Shown: positions 1 to 7,150 of the stretch, one piece after another
Layout: each line of letters starts with the position of its first letter
Numbering within the stretch: the first letter of the stretch is position 1
Assembly: GCA_013140935.1 (NCBI GenBank)
Contig: JABFSD010000689.1
Coordinates: 1-8,222 of the forward strand
Reading direction: 5' to 3'
Length of the DNA stretch: 8,222 nucleotides
From: Acidobacteriota bacterium
Lineage (GTDB): Bacteria > Acidobacteriota > Blastocatellia > RBC074
Notes under the pieces: model-generated
Databases searched by the model: none
Told to the model about the DNA's origin: nothing
What the model saw: only the letters and a program-made list of their open reading frames with translations
Position numbers and translations under genes: made by a program

Positions 1-14
1 GTAGCATTTCGCAT
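1..14 (-). CDS. rplS: Start of a gene cut by the window edge, probably ribosomal protein bL19
   Basis: On the minus strand an ATG (complement of 12-14) opens M-R-N-A and runs off the window. An AGAAGGT ribosome binding site lies at 22-28, seven bases upstream, which is good spacing. Only four full codons are visible, so the protein cannot be identified from its own sequence. The rplS call rests on the widely conserved order rpsP-rimM-trmD-rplS; bL19 sits at the 30S-50S interface. The gap back to the trmD stop (15-90) is longer than others in the operon and shows nothing beyond a weak 5-bp inverted repeat (AACTG/CAGTT, 71-89). Confidence 0.5.
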
Positions 15-90
15 GTCGTTTACCTTCTATTTCTAAAAATCAGTTTGACCGAAATCGTTTAAGGAATCGCAACTGACGTAAGGGCAGTTA

Positions 91-858
91 CTAGGTTCGG
101 TCTTTTTCGTTAATTTTCTCGGCCTCAAATTCGGCCAACCATTTTTGATCGGCAGGCGTGAGTTGCGCCTGCGCTAACAAATCTTTTCTATGCTGCCACG
201 TCTTGCGCAACGCCGCGCGCCTGCGCCACTTGGCAACTTCGGCGTGATGCCCGCTGATCAAAACTTCCGGCACCGCCCAACCGCGAAACTCTGCGGGCCG
301 CGTGTAATGGGGATAATCCAGCAAGCCGTCTTCAAACGAATCATTCACGGCGGAAGTCGCGCTGCCCAACGCTTCGGGCAACAACCGCGTAACCGCGTCA
401 ACCACTACCATCGCGGGCAATTCGCCGCCGGTCAGAATGTAATCGCCAATCGAAAGCTCTTCGGTGACGAGGTGTTCGATGACGCGCTCATCTACGCCTT
501 CATAACGTCCGCACAGCAAAATCAAGCGGCTGTAATCATTCGCCAGTTGCCGCGCTTTAGCTTGCGTCAAGCGCGTTCCTTGCGGCGACATCAACACGAT
601 TGCCGCAGGCTTTTCTGATGCAACGGATTCAGCGAGCAGCGTTTCGATTGCATTGAAGATGGGTTCGGGTTTCATCACCATCCCATCACCGCCGCCGAAC
701 GGACGATCATCCGTCATGTGGTGTTTGTCGGTTGTGAAAGAGCGTAAGTCGTGAATCTTGATTTCAATGACGCCGTGTTTTTGCGCGCGCCGCAAAATTC
801 CGAAATCGAACGGCCCCGCGAAAAACTCAGGAAAAATCGTCAACAGGTCGAAGCGCAT
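91..858 (-). CDS. trmD: tRNA (guanine-N1)-methyltransferase TrmD
   Basis: TrmD uses S-adenosylmethionine to make m1G at position 37, next to the anticodon, in tRNAs with G36G37, which prevents +1 frameshifting. It works as a cytoplasmic dimer of the knotted SPOUT class. The 255-residue product is full length and has the family hallmarks: [13 protein letters not shown] at the N-terminus, [13 protein letters not shown] (50-62), the knot and cofactor segments [12 protein letters not shown] (115-126) and [11 protein letters not shown] (136-146), conserved Arg158 in [12 protein letters not shown], and [11 protein letters not shown] (178-188), whose Asp181 matches the catalytic Asp169 of E. coli. 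The ATG has a GAGG-type ribosome binding site. It starts 18 bases after the rimM stop, so the two are probably cotranscribed. No anomalies seen. Confidence 0.98.
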   Translation of the reverse strand: MRFDLLTIFPEFFAGPFDFGILRRAQKHGVIEIKIHDLRSFTTDKHHMTDDRPFGGGDGMVMKPEPIFNAIETLLAESVASEKPAAIVLMSPQGTRLTQAKARQLANDYSRLILLCGRYEGVDERVIEHLVTEELSIGDYILTGGELPAMVVVDAVTRLLPEALGSATSAVNDSFEDGLLDYPHYTRPAEFRGWAVPEVLISGHHAEVAKWRRRAALRKTWQHRKDLLAQAQLTPADQKWLAEFEAEKINEKDRT

Positions 859-876
859 AGATCGAACCTCAGACCT

Positions 877-1392
877 TCACAAATCCAAAAGACCTTCAGG
901 CAATTCAACCAGAATACGCTTTTGCGCGGTGTCTACTTCGACGCAAATGCTGTCGGCCAGCGGAATCATCACTTCGCGTTCATTGATCGTCGTGACCAGC
1001 AATGGCGCGGCTCCGAAATCCTGTACGTCACTCACCGTCCCCAGCGTCTCGCCTTCACGCGTCACAATCGCACAGCCGATCAAGTCAAAGTGAAAGAACT
1101 CGTTAGCGGGCAGTTCAACCAACGCCTCGCGTTCGATCATCACCTGCTGTTCGCGCAGCAATTCAGCATCGTTGCGTGTGTCGCAGCCCTTGAATTTCAA
1201 GATAACGCGGTGTTGATGAATCCGCGCTTTTTCAAGCTCAATCAATCGCGCCGCCGCCGCAGTCTTGCCCAGCCACACCTGCCGGCGTTCGGCAAAGCGT
1301 TCGGGATAATCCGTCAGCACATCGGCGACGACTTCACCGCGAATGCCTTGCGGACGGGCGATGCGCGCAATGCTGATGAGTTCTTCAGTCAA
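877..1392 (-). CDS. rimM: Ribosome maturation factor RimM, TTG start
   Basis: RimM binds bS19 and helps 16S rRNA processing and assembly of the 30S head. The N-terminal beta-barrel carries the family signature [13 protein letters not shown] (residues 9-21). A C-terminal PRC-barrel begins near [10 protein letters not shown] (97-106), followed by FGAAPLLV (126-133), MIPL...CVEVD (142-154) and the terminal PEGLLDL. An ATG exists further upstream at 1437, but it would put about 50 bases inside khpA and add 15 residues unlike any RimM. The TTG at 1390-1392 is preferred: it gives 171 residues, the usual length, and has a GGAA just upstream. The khpA stop (1385-1387) lies inside the rimM reading, an 8-base overlap suggesting translational coupling. 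trmD follows after 18 bases. Identity is firm; the start is the less certain part. Confidence 0.93.
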   Translation of the reverse strand: MTEELISIARIARPQGIRGEVVADVLTDYPERFAERRQVWLGKTAAAARLIELEKARIHQHRVILKFKGCDTRNDAELLREQQVMIEREALVELPANEFFHFDLIGCAIVTREGETLGTVSDVQDFGAAPLLVTTINEREVMIPLADSICVEVDTAQKRILVELPEGLLDL

Positions 1393-1615
1393 GAATTTCC
1401 AACACGAAACGCTTTTTGAGCTTCGTGCCCGAGGCATTGAGGATGGTGCGAATCGCGCGCGCCGTCCGGCCTTGTTTGCCGATCACTTTGCCCAGATCGC
1501 TGGGCGCGACCGTGAGTTCGATGACCGTCGCCTGATGGCTTTCGATCTCTTTAGCCTTCACGTCGTCAGGATTGTCTACCAACGAACTGGCGATAAATTC
1601 GACAAGTTCTTTCAT
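1385..1615 (-). CDS. khpA: KH-domain RNA-binding protein KhpA (YlqC family)
   Basis: This 76-residue protein is a single type II KH domain, the standard size for KhpA. The RNA-binding loop is IGKQGR with the GxxG core GKQG at 46-49, followed by the helix [11 protein letters not shown]. In other bacteria KhpA pairs with KhpB/Jag and binds many small RNAs and mRNAs, affecting cell division and envelope control; that role is family knowledge and is not shown here. It sits in its usual place between rpsP and rimM. The ATG is preceded by GAGG at six bases spacing and lies 26 bases after the rpsP stop. Its last 8 bases overlap the rimM start. Confidence 0.96.
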   Translation of the reverse strand: MKELVEFIASSLVDNPDDVKAKEIESHQATVIELTVAPSDLGKVIGKQGRTARAIRTILNASGTKLKKRFVLEILD

Positions 1616-1641
1616 CTTGCGCCTCGCTTCCTAATCCAAAG

Positions 1642-1953
1642 TTAAGCTGCTGCTTCCGCTTCCGCCGCCGCTTCCACCGCTGCGACTTCAACCACCGCCG
1701 CAACTACCGGAGGCTGCGCAGCCGCGTTTTTGCGAATCAACGAACGCACCGTGTCAGTCGGTTGCGCGCCGCAACCGATCCAGTGTTGCACACGCTCCTG
1801 ATTAATCACGATCTGTGTGGGATTCGAACACGGATTGTAATGTCCGACGATTTCCACGAATTTGCCGTCGCGCTTGCTGCGCTTTTCGGCGACCACGACA
1901 CGATAGAAGGGCTTCTTCTTCGTGCCCATACGAGTCAATCTGATTGCTAACAT
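1642..1953 (-). CDS. rpsP: 30S ribosomal protein bS16, with alanine-rich tail
   Basis: bS16 is an assembly protein of the 30S body. Residues 1-75 are the conserved core: [21 protein letters not shown], then [20 protein letters not shown], and the [12 protein letters not shown] motif near 64-75. Residues 76-103 form a low-complexity tail made almost only of Ala, Val, Glu, Pro and Gln, which extends the protein beyond the compact ~80-residue form. Such tails vary between phyla and are probably disordered. The ATG has a strong AGAGGAAG ribosome binding site (1956-1963). It is cotranscribed with ffh upstream across the inverted repeat array at 1967-2035, and with khpA downstream. Confidence 0.97.
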   Translation of the reverse strand: MLAIRLTRMGTKKKPFYRVVVAEKRSKRDGKFVEIVGHYNPCSNPTQIVINQERVQHWIGCGAQPTDTVRSLIRKNAAAQPPVVAAVVEVAAVEAAAEAEAAA

Positions 1954-1966
1954 ATCTTCCTCTAAG

Positions 1967-2035
<69 letters not shown>

Positions 2036-2039
2036 GAAA

Positions 2040-3473
2040 TCACCGTCGTTTCTTTTTCGGATTTATCTTCTTCTGTTGTTTCTTCTTCGCGCGTTTACCG
2101 ACGCCGGTCAGTCCCCGCATCATCTTGTTTTTGAGTCCGCCAAGCATGCCCTGTTCCTGATCGGCCCCCATCATCATGCGCACCATCTGCCGCATCTCGA
2201 CATATTGCTTCAGCATATTGGTCACGTCCTGCGCCTTAGTGCCACTGCCGTTCGCAATACGCATCTTTCTGGAATTATCAATCAGGCGATAGTCATTGCG
2301 CTCGGCGGGCGTCATCGAATTGATGATCGCTTCGGTGCGCTTCATTTCGCCTTCCATCTGCGAAGTCATTTCCGGCGTCATCTTCGGCATCATCCCGCCG
2401 AACATATCGCCGGGCAGCATATCAAGCAGGCTCCCAATCGAACCCAGCTTTTTCATCTGCCCCAGTTGATCGCGGAAGTCTTCGAGCGTGAACTCGTTCT
2501 GCATCAACTTGCGTTCGAGTTCTTCGGCTTTCTCTTCGTCTACTTCGGCTTGCACCTTTTCGATGAGCGAGAGCACATCGCCCATGCCCAGAATGCGCGA
2601 CACGATGCGGTCAGGATAGAACGGTTCGAGCGCATCGTACTTTTCGCCGACGCCGACGAACTTGATCGGCTGTCCCGTAACTTCTTTGATCGAGAGCGCC
2701 GCGCCGCCGCGCGTGTCGCCATCCATCTTGGTGAGAATGACGCCCGTGATGCCTATGCGTTCGTGAAAGCCTTTCGCGCTGTTGACGGCGTCTTGCCCCG
2801 TCATCGAATCGGCGACAAAAAGCGTTTCGATGGGCTGCATTTCAGCCTTGATGCTTTCGAGTTCCTGCATCAGGGCATCGTCAATCTGCAAACGTCCCGC
2901 CGTATCAATCAACAGCGTATCAAAGCCGACCTGCTCGCAATAAGTACGCGCGGCGCGACACAGTTCGAGCGGATCGTTAATGCCTTCGCCTTCAAAGACC
3001 GGAATGCCAACCGCTTTGCCGATGACGGAAAGCTGATTGCGCGCGGCGGGACGATAAACGTCCACCGATAATAACAACGGATTGCGCTGTTGATTCGCCG
3101 CCAGCCATTTCGACAACTTACCGGTCGAGGTCGTCTTACCCGACCCCTGCAAGCCGACAATCATCACCGAATTGGGCCGCTTTGACGTGAACAGCAACCG
3201 GCTCGACTGTCCGCCCAGCATCTCGATCATCTCGTCGTTGACGAGCTTGATGATCTGTTGGCCGGGCGAGAGCTTGTGCAAAACCTCTTGCCCCAGAGCC
3301 TTGGCTTTGACGCGCTCGATGAAATCCTTGACGACCTTGAAGTTTACGTCGGCCTCAAGCAACGCAATGCGAATCTCGCGCATGGCTGCTTCGAGATGTT
3401 CTTGCGTCAGACGGCTTTCGCCGCGCAAGTTCTTGAGTACCTTCTGTAACTTGTCTGAAAGCGCGTCAAACAT
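2040..3473 (-). CDS. ffh: Signal recognition particle protein Ffh
   Basis: Ffh binds signal sequences as they leave the ribosome and, with 4.5S RNA and the receptor FtsY, delivers nascent membrane proteins to SecYEG. The 477-residue product is full length. An N-terminal helical bundle (1-90) leads to the GTPase domain with G1 GLQGSGKTT (107-115), DVYRPAA (138-144), DTAGRL (190-195), TKMDG (248-252) and GVGEK (274-278). The methionine-rich M domain (about 325-440) carries the RNA-binding stretch SRKMRIANGSG (401-411). There Met404 sits where E. coli has a basic residue, but the flanking Arg402 and Arg405 are kept. The protein ends in a Lys/Arg-rich tail (460-477). It is first in its operon, behind the promoter at 3524-3552; the ribosome binding site (TGGAAA region) is weak. 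No SRP RNA gene was recognised in the window. Confidence 0.98.
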   Translation of the reverse strand: MFDALSDKLQKVLKNLRGESRLTQEHLEAAMREIRIALLEADVNFKVVKDFIERVKAKALGQEVLHKLSPGQQIIKLVNDEMIEMLGGQSSRLLFTSKRPNSVMIVGLQGSGKTTSTGKLSKWLAANQQRNPLLLSVDVYRPAARNQLSVIGKAVGIPVFEGEGINDPLELCRAARTYCEQVGFDTLLIDTAGRLQIDDALMQELESIKAEMQPIETLFVADSMTGQDAVNSAKGFHERIGITGVILTKMDGDTRGGAALSIKEVTGQPIKFVGVGEKYDALEPFYPDRIVSRILGMGDVLSLIEKVQAEVDEEKAEELERKLMQNEFTLEDFRDQLGQMKKLGSIGSLLDMLPGDMFGGMMPKMTPEMTSQMEGEMKRTEAIINSMTPAERNDYRLIDNSRKMRIANGSGTKAQDVTNMLKQYVEMRQMVRMMMGADQEQGMLGGLKNKMMRGLTGVGKRAKKKQQKKINPKKKRR

Positions 3474-3523
3474 GCATTGTTTCCATCAAATCGCGTAGGC
3501 TGGGCAGCGAACGCAAAGCGCGG

Positions 3524-3552
3524 AGAATACGGACGGCATCAGGGCATGTCAA
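3524..3552 (-). promoter_or_regulatory. Sigma70-type promoter for the ffh-rpsP-khpA-rimM-trmD operon
   Basis: On the minus strand a perfect -35 TTGACA (3547-3552) is followed after exactly 17 bases by TATTCT (3524-3529), a four-of-six match to the -10 consensus. Transcription would start near 3517, giving a leader of about 44 bases before the ffh ATG. Position, spacing and strand fit a housekeeping operon promoter. It is inferred from sequence only. Confidence 0.7.
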
Positions 3553-3615
3553 GGCGGTGATTTCTATCACTGAAAATCTTTGCCGACGCACTTGAACCAC
3601 ATCCCAAATGCAGGA

Positions 3616-3710
3616 AGTACGGAACAAACAAAAATAACGGAAGCAACGGAAGGTTTCCCCTACGGCGCAGGCCTTTCCGTGTGTTCCGTTATTTCCGTTT
3701 GTTCCGTACT
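3616..3710. repeat. Inverted array of 9-bp ACGGAANNN units
   Basis: Two 36-base arms (3616-3651 and 3675-3710) are reverse complements at 31 positions and flank a 23-base loop. Both open with AGTACGGAACAAAC. Each arm is made of four 9-base units of the form ACGGAA plus three variable bases: at 3619-3654 reading forward, and at 3707-3672 reading on the minus strand; one unit on the left is degraded to ACAAAAATA. It lies upstream of the ffh promoter and downstream of the SnoaL remnant. The remaining non-coding sequence here (3553-3615 and 3711-3757) shows nothing else I can support. A read-through transcript would fold into a very stable stem, but no U-tract follows, so terminator status is not supported. 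Confidence 0.88.
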
Positions 3711-3757
3711 CTTCAACTGATTTGCTGCTACGTCGAAAACAGCTTGGTTACGAGAAA

Positions 3758-3907
3758 TTAGCGATCCATCGCGCCGAGTTGTTTGAGCATTCCCAACGCA
3801 TCCCACACCGTGCGCTCTTCGACGAGCTTGCCGTCGGCAACGCGATAGATGCCGATGCCGTCGAGCGTGAACTGCTTGCCGGTCGCCGCAATGCCGTTGA
3901 ATTTACG
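3758..3907 (-). pseudogene. 3' remnant of a SnoaL-like polyketide cyclase-family gene
   Basis: A minus-strand frame that is not part of any full gene reads KFNGIAATGKQFTLDGIG, IYRVADGKLVEERTVWDA and LGMLKQLGAMDR, then TAA (3758-3760). This is the typical end of SnoaL-like ester cyclase / NTF2-fold proteins: the (P)ATGK motif, the strand GI-IYR-DGK-V-E, and the closing WDALGMLQQLG helix. Only about 48 codons remain of the ~130-150 normal for the family, and there is no start codon. The frame runs up to the stop of the neighbouring Asp-box gene (3910-3912), so the break lies at or near that stop. I read it as a deletion or rearrangement scar joining two formerly separate loci. Confidence 0.75.
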
Positions 3908-3909
3908 AA

Positions 3910-5688
3910 TTATCTGAACGAGATTTTGACGGCGTTGGCCTTTTTGCCGTCAGCTTGCAGTTCGATTTCTGCTTCGCCACGTCCTGTAAGCGAACGCGGC
4001 AATCTCAGGTTGGCTTGATCAAGCCCGATAAAACCGGGCGTCGGCCCTGCGTAATCAACCGGTATGTTTACGTTGCCAATACGCGCCGTGACTTTGGCTA
4101 ATTCGCTGCGCCCGCGTAAGCCCGTACCGAACAGCACCAGAAAAACCGTCTCATCCACGCGGCTCACATCGAGGGGGACGGCGACGAGTTTGTTTTGCGT
4201 GTCGAGTTGGTAAAGCGGTTCGTAACTTTGCGTGCCATCGGCTTTGACGCGCAACGCCACACCCGCCGGTAAGCCCTTGCCGCTGGCGTCCGCAGTGAAC
4301 AGGCTGGGCGCGGCAGCATAGACATTCGCGCGCCACGCCTGATTCGTTCCCGCCAATGTCACCGCCGCTAACCCTGTGGCAGTCTCTGGCGGAATCTGAA
4401 AATTGATCTGCCCGGGCGAGGCGAAAAAGACGAAAGCGTTGCGTTGCTGTCCGGCACTGTCTGTTACTTGCACCGTCACCTCAGCGATTGACGCATCGGC
4501 GCTGGCCGCTGACGTAGCCATCGTCAAATTGGCACCGAACACCGTCGCGATACCGCCGCGCGTTACATCCAGCGCGCGATAACTGGCCGACGACACGACG
4601 GGCGCTTGCAAGGTCGTGCGATAAAGTTTGGTTCCACTGGCGACGTAAACATCCGCTCCGCTGACCGCCAGCGGATTGGGGAAGCTTCTATCAAGAAAAG
4701 CACCTTCAAAGCCTAACGGCTTGCCCACCAAGCCCCAGGTCTCGCCCTCATCGTCTGAAAAATAAAGGCTGCTCGGCACGGGGCCAGAGGGCTGCGGCGA
4801 ATTGCCGCCTGCGGTCGCCATTACATAAAACCAGTTGCCGTCTGTCGTCAGCCCCAACACTCGGCTGAAGTCGGCAATGAAAGAACCCATCGGCAAGCCG
4901 CGCACGAACCCCGTCCAGTTCGCACCGCCGTCGCTTGAACGAAAAACCTGCTGCACCCGGCCTGCGCCCGTGCCGATGCCGTAATAGTTTTTGCCCAGCG
5001 CCATCAGCGAATTGCGCTCAAAGTAAGGGTTGTTGGCATTCATCGTTGTCCAACTGCGCGTGTCAGGGCGATAGCGATAAAGCGGCCCGGCGACCTGCAT
5101 CAACAGGTTGCCTTCGCTGAAGGCCAACGGGCCGTAACCAAACCCCAAGCCGAACGGCAGTCCCGTCAACTGCTCGCTCCAATTAGCACCGCCGTCGGTT
5201 GAAATAAACACGCTCTGATAAGTCGCCAACACCGCCGCCGCCAGCGTATGGCCATTGACCGCCAGATAACCAATCGGAGCCGCCACATTCGGCTCAAAGC
5301 GCGTCCGCAAACCATTGTTGAGCGGCGTCCACGTCAGTCCGTCATCCAACGAACGCATCACGCCTCGCCCCGTCGCATAAATCGCGCCATTCGCTGCGAC
5401 GAAGCTCCAGACCATGGAGCCATCCAGGTTCTTTTCAAACCCGCTGATCTCCGTCCAGCTTTGCCCTCGGTCGGTGGAACGATACACGCCCACGTTTTGC
5501 AATGATCTGCTCCGTGCCGCCAGCACCGTGTTTCCGTTGGCGTAAAGCGCAGAGACTAAATTTGCGTTATTGGGTAAGGAAAGTTCTGTCCAGTCGGAGC
5601 TTTGCGCGTAAACCGGTATTGTTACCGAACAAATAAAAGCAAGGCCGAGCAAAATGACAGGATAGATTAACAAGATTCGACTCATCAT
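3910..5688 (-). CDS. Secreted Asp-box (BNR) beta-propeller protein with TIGR03437-type C-terminal domain
   Basis: The 592-residue product starts with a signal peptide (basic MMSR, hydrophobic 5-22, likely cleavage after VYA at 28). Residues ~30-360 carry five Asp-box motifs S-x-D-x-G-x-[TNS]-W: STDRGQSW (71), SLDDGLTW (113), STDGGANW (163), SSDGGANW (251) and SDDEGETW (311). These mark the sialidase/sortilin type of beta-propeller, but nothing like a sialidase active site is obvious. Residues ~364-592 look like the TIGR03437 domain of Acidobacteria: VVSSASY, ASPGQINFQIP (423-433), VLFGTGLRGR (518-527) and a final GEAEIELQADGKKAN. The domain is common on exported proteins and its function is unknown. 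Start: two consecutive ATGs with only a weak ribosome binding site. It lies 65 bases after the stop of the upstream gene, in the same direction. Role unknown; surface binding is a guess. Confidence 0.88.
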   Translation of the reverse strand: MMSRILLIYPVILLGLAFICSVTIPVYAQSSDWTELSLPNNANLVSALYANGNTVLAARSRSLQNVGVYRSTDRGQSWTEISGFEKNLDGSMVWSFVAANGAIYATGRGVMRSLDDGLTWTPLNNGLRTRFEPNVAAPIGYLAVNGHTLAAAVLATYQSVFISTDGGANWSEQLTGLPFGLGFGYGPLAFSEGNLLMQVAGPLYRYRPDTRSWTTMNANNPYFERNSLMALGKNYYGIGTGAGRVQQVFRSSDGGANWTGFVRGLPMGSFIADFSRVLGLTTDGNWFYVMATAGGNSPQPSGPVPSSLYFSDDEGETWGLVGKPLGFEGAFLDRSFPNPLAVSGADVYVASGTKLYRTTLQAPVVSSASYRALDVTRGGIATVFGANLTMATSAASADASIAEVTVQVTDSAGQQRNAFVFFASPGQINFQIPPETATGLAAVTLAGTNQAWRANVYAAAPSLFTADASGKGLPAGVALRVKADGTQSYEPLYQLDTQNKLVAVPLDVSRVDETVFLVLFGTGLRGRSELAKVTARIGNVNIPVDYAGPTPGFIGLDQANLRLPRSLTGRGEAEIELQADGKKANAVKISFR

Positions 5689-5753
5689 ATTAGTTCAAAT
5701 AGACAGGGAAGCTAGACAATCTTAGCTCAAGCAGCAGCCTACCCCATCGGGGT

Positions 5754-6416
5754 TTAAGGGCAGTCCTCGATTTTGCGCTGTTCTGCTACATTAAATAGCA
5801 TTGGTTGTGAGACTACAGGGTTACTCCATAAGTCTCCCTTAGGCTTCCATTGATGTTTATATTTTACCGCAAGGTAATTAGATTCTGGCCAAGTGGGAAT
5901 TTCTATTTGAAGAGCATATTCTCCCGGATTAACCGCGCCAGCAATTTGACTTGACTTGTCGCGCGTTACAAAAGTACCAGTAATGGTTTCTGTCTCAAAT
6001 GATTCCCCTGATTGCAAAATAACGAACATCTCTCCAAGGGATGAGCTTTTAACGCGCACCTTGCGTCCAGTATTGACCAGTGTAAGCGATGACTTAACTA
6101 TGAATGGGCCAACGACTTTACCTTCTGTGTGACGCCTAATCATTATCGCTGAGACGTTGCTAATACCTTTGTAAAGGATAATCGGTTGTTTGTTTATATT
6201 GGTAAATCTCAACCGCAAATTCAGGCGGACACCATCAAGATCAGCATCTCCTCTGCAATATTTCTGACCAATAATGACTGTCGTCAGTTGTAGAGATGGT
6301 TGTTGATTTTCAGCAATTTGTAGAACCTTTGGAGGCTCAAAATGTAAGTAGGGACGTAACATAGCAGCGTCTTCACTGTAAAACAGAAATAAAACTAACA
6401 AACATCCAAGTTTCAT
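5754..6416 (-). CDS. Small exported protein of unknown function
   Basis: I do not recognise the family. The 220-residue product has a short hydrophobic N-terminus (MKLGCLLVLFLF) ending near SEDAA, which looks like a signal peptide. The rest is beta-rich, with alternating hydrophobic strands such as VRLNLRLRFTN (63-73) and QPIILYKGI (77-85), suggesting an immunoglobulin-like sandwich. Two cysteines remain in the mature part, Cys54 and Cys219, which could form a disulfide. The start is well supported: AGGAGGG at 6421-6427, four bases from the ATG. It lies between the HELGH fragment upstream and the Asp-box gene downstream, all on the same strand. Its base composition is visibly more AT-rich than the ffh operon, which may point to later acquisition. 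No active-site motif seen. Confidence 0.75.
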   Translation of the reverse strand: MKLGCLLVLFLFYSEDAAMLRPYLHFEPPKVLQIAENQQPSLQLTTVIIGQKYCRGDADLDGVRLNLRLRFTNINKQPIILYKGISNVSAIMIRRHTEGKVVGPFIVKSSLTLVNTGRKVRVKSSSLGEMFVILQSGESFETETITGTFVTRDKSSQIAGAVNPGEYALQIEIPTWPESNYLAVKYKHQWKPKGDLWSNPVVSQPMLFNVAEQRKIEDCP

Positions 6417-6450
6417 TTTCCCCTCCTGCTCTTAAATTATGCCCATTGAT

Positions 6451-6497
6451 TGCTTCTGTTGCCTGGCAGGTAGAGTACCTGCCAGGCAACAGAAGCA
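6451..6497. repeat. Perfect 22-bp inverted repeat with 3-base loop
   Basis: The arm at 6451-6472 starts TGCTTCTGTTGCCTGGCAGG. It is matched base for base by its reverse complement at 6476-6497 around GAG, and pairing stops abruptly on both sides. It begins 23 bases past the stop of the HELGH fragment and ends 34 bases before the next ATG. Neither strand shows a U-tract directly after the stem, so it is not a textbook terminator, although a 22-bp stem could still stop polymerase or protect a 3' end. An insertion-sequence scar or REP-like element is an alternative. Confidence 0.92.
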
Positions 6498-6520
6498 CAG
6501 ATTACAATCAGCCATTCAGT

Positions 6521-7108
6521 CTAAAAACACGCCTTTAGAACTTTGTCGGTTTGACTACGATTCAATTTCGAATCGCCTGAATCAGATAGAAACACTCCCG
6601 TTTGGTGACCTAACTCATGTAGTAAAAGCAATGCGCCAAAGTCCCTTCCACGCCTCCCAGTTCCCATATCGATAATTTTAAAACCACCCTCTGGAAGTGG
6701 GAGTCTTTGGTCAAAAAACGGCCCCTTATCATTTATGAATACTGAGTTAGGACCGTTGGTTTGTGCCCCTGTAACACTGTAATTTCCGGTCTTTGGGTCT
6801 AGTTTTGGTCCGCCGCCGGGCAGAGTAAGCACCCGATATTCCGTGTTTTGGAGCGTCGCAATCGCTGCCTCTTGTCCACCGAAAAGTGCTGCGCATTTTT
6901 GGTTTTTCTTGTTACTTAGACGCTTTATTGCCTCGTTGAGAGCTTCATTGAAAGCTTTCTTATATTGTTGCGCAATGAATTTATCTGGCGAAGTTGCTCC
7001 CTGTAGAAAACTATTAACTCCGCTTACCCCCGCGCTTCCATTAATCCCTGGTGTCCTGAAAATGTTTGGCAAACGGCTACCGCTATTCCCGCTCCCGGTT
7101 CCAATATA
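6521..7108 (-). pseudogene. C-terminal fragment of a protein with a HELGH putative metallopeptidase domain, truncated by the IS630 element
   Basis: The frame ends in TAG at 6521 and stays open up to 7130, where it already lies inside the insertion sequence. From 7102 it reads GTGSGNSGSRLPNIFRTPG, a Gly/Ser linker, and then a domain with LLLLHELGHQTG. His152, Glu153 and His156 (counted from a TTG at 7072) form a zincin HExxH motif, and Gly159 with an Asp at 164 follow. The only early start candidate is that TTG, with no good ribosome binding site; the first in-frame ATG is beyond residue 130. I therefore infer a larger protein, perhaps an RHS-like or other multidomain exported protein, that lost its N-terminus to the adjacent element. 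Zinc peptidase activity is inferred from the motif alone. It could instead be a short intact gene starting at TTG, which I think less likely. Confidence 0.65.
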
Positions 7109-7150
7109 GCGGTTTTTAATCAGATGCGACTATCGTGTAACATCAGAAGC

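Noticed and set aside
190..1419. Long plus-strand open frames across the trmD and rimM region (190-618, 751-1419)
   Set aside because: They lie antisense to trmD and rimM, which have full family motifs, and their translations are Arg/Gln/His-rich without any recognisable domain. High GC explains the open antisense frames.
2076..3071. 331-codon plus-strand open frame opposite ffh
   Set aside because: It is antisense to a full-length ffh, rich in His, Arg and Phe with no motif, and has no sensible ribosome binding site. It is a shadow of ffh codon usage.
3559..3578. GATTT/AAATC inverted repeat just upstream of the ffh -35 box, possible operator
   Set aside because: Five-base arms in AT-rich sequence are expected by chance, and no regulator is suggested by the context.
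3619..3707. The ACGGAANNN units and the GTGGCTA units considered as a CRISPR array
   Set aside because: Units are 7-9 bases with no spacers, they are inverted about a loop, and no cas gene is present.
3722..4018. 98-codon plus-strand open frame with an ATG start
   Set aside because: It is antisense to the SnoaL-like remnant and the end of the Asp-box gene, and the minus-strand reading gives recognisable protein families while this one does not.
5741..5753. Small hairpin ACCCC-ATC-GGGGT directly after the stop of the 5754-6416 gene, possible terminator
   Set aside because: The stem is only five base pairs and no U-tract follows on the minus strand, so an intrinsic terminator is not supported.
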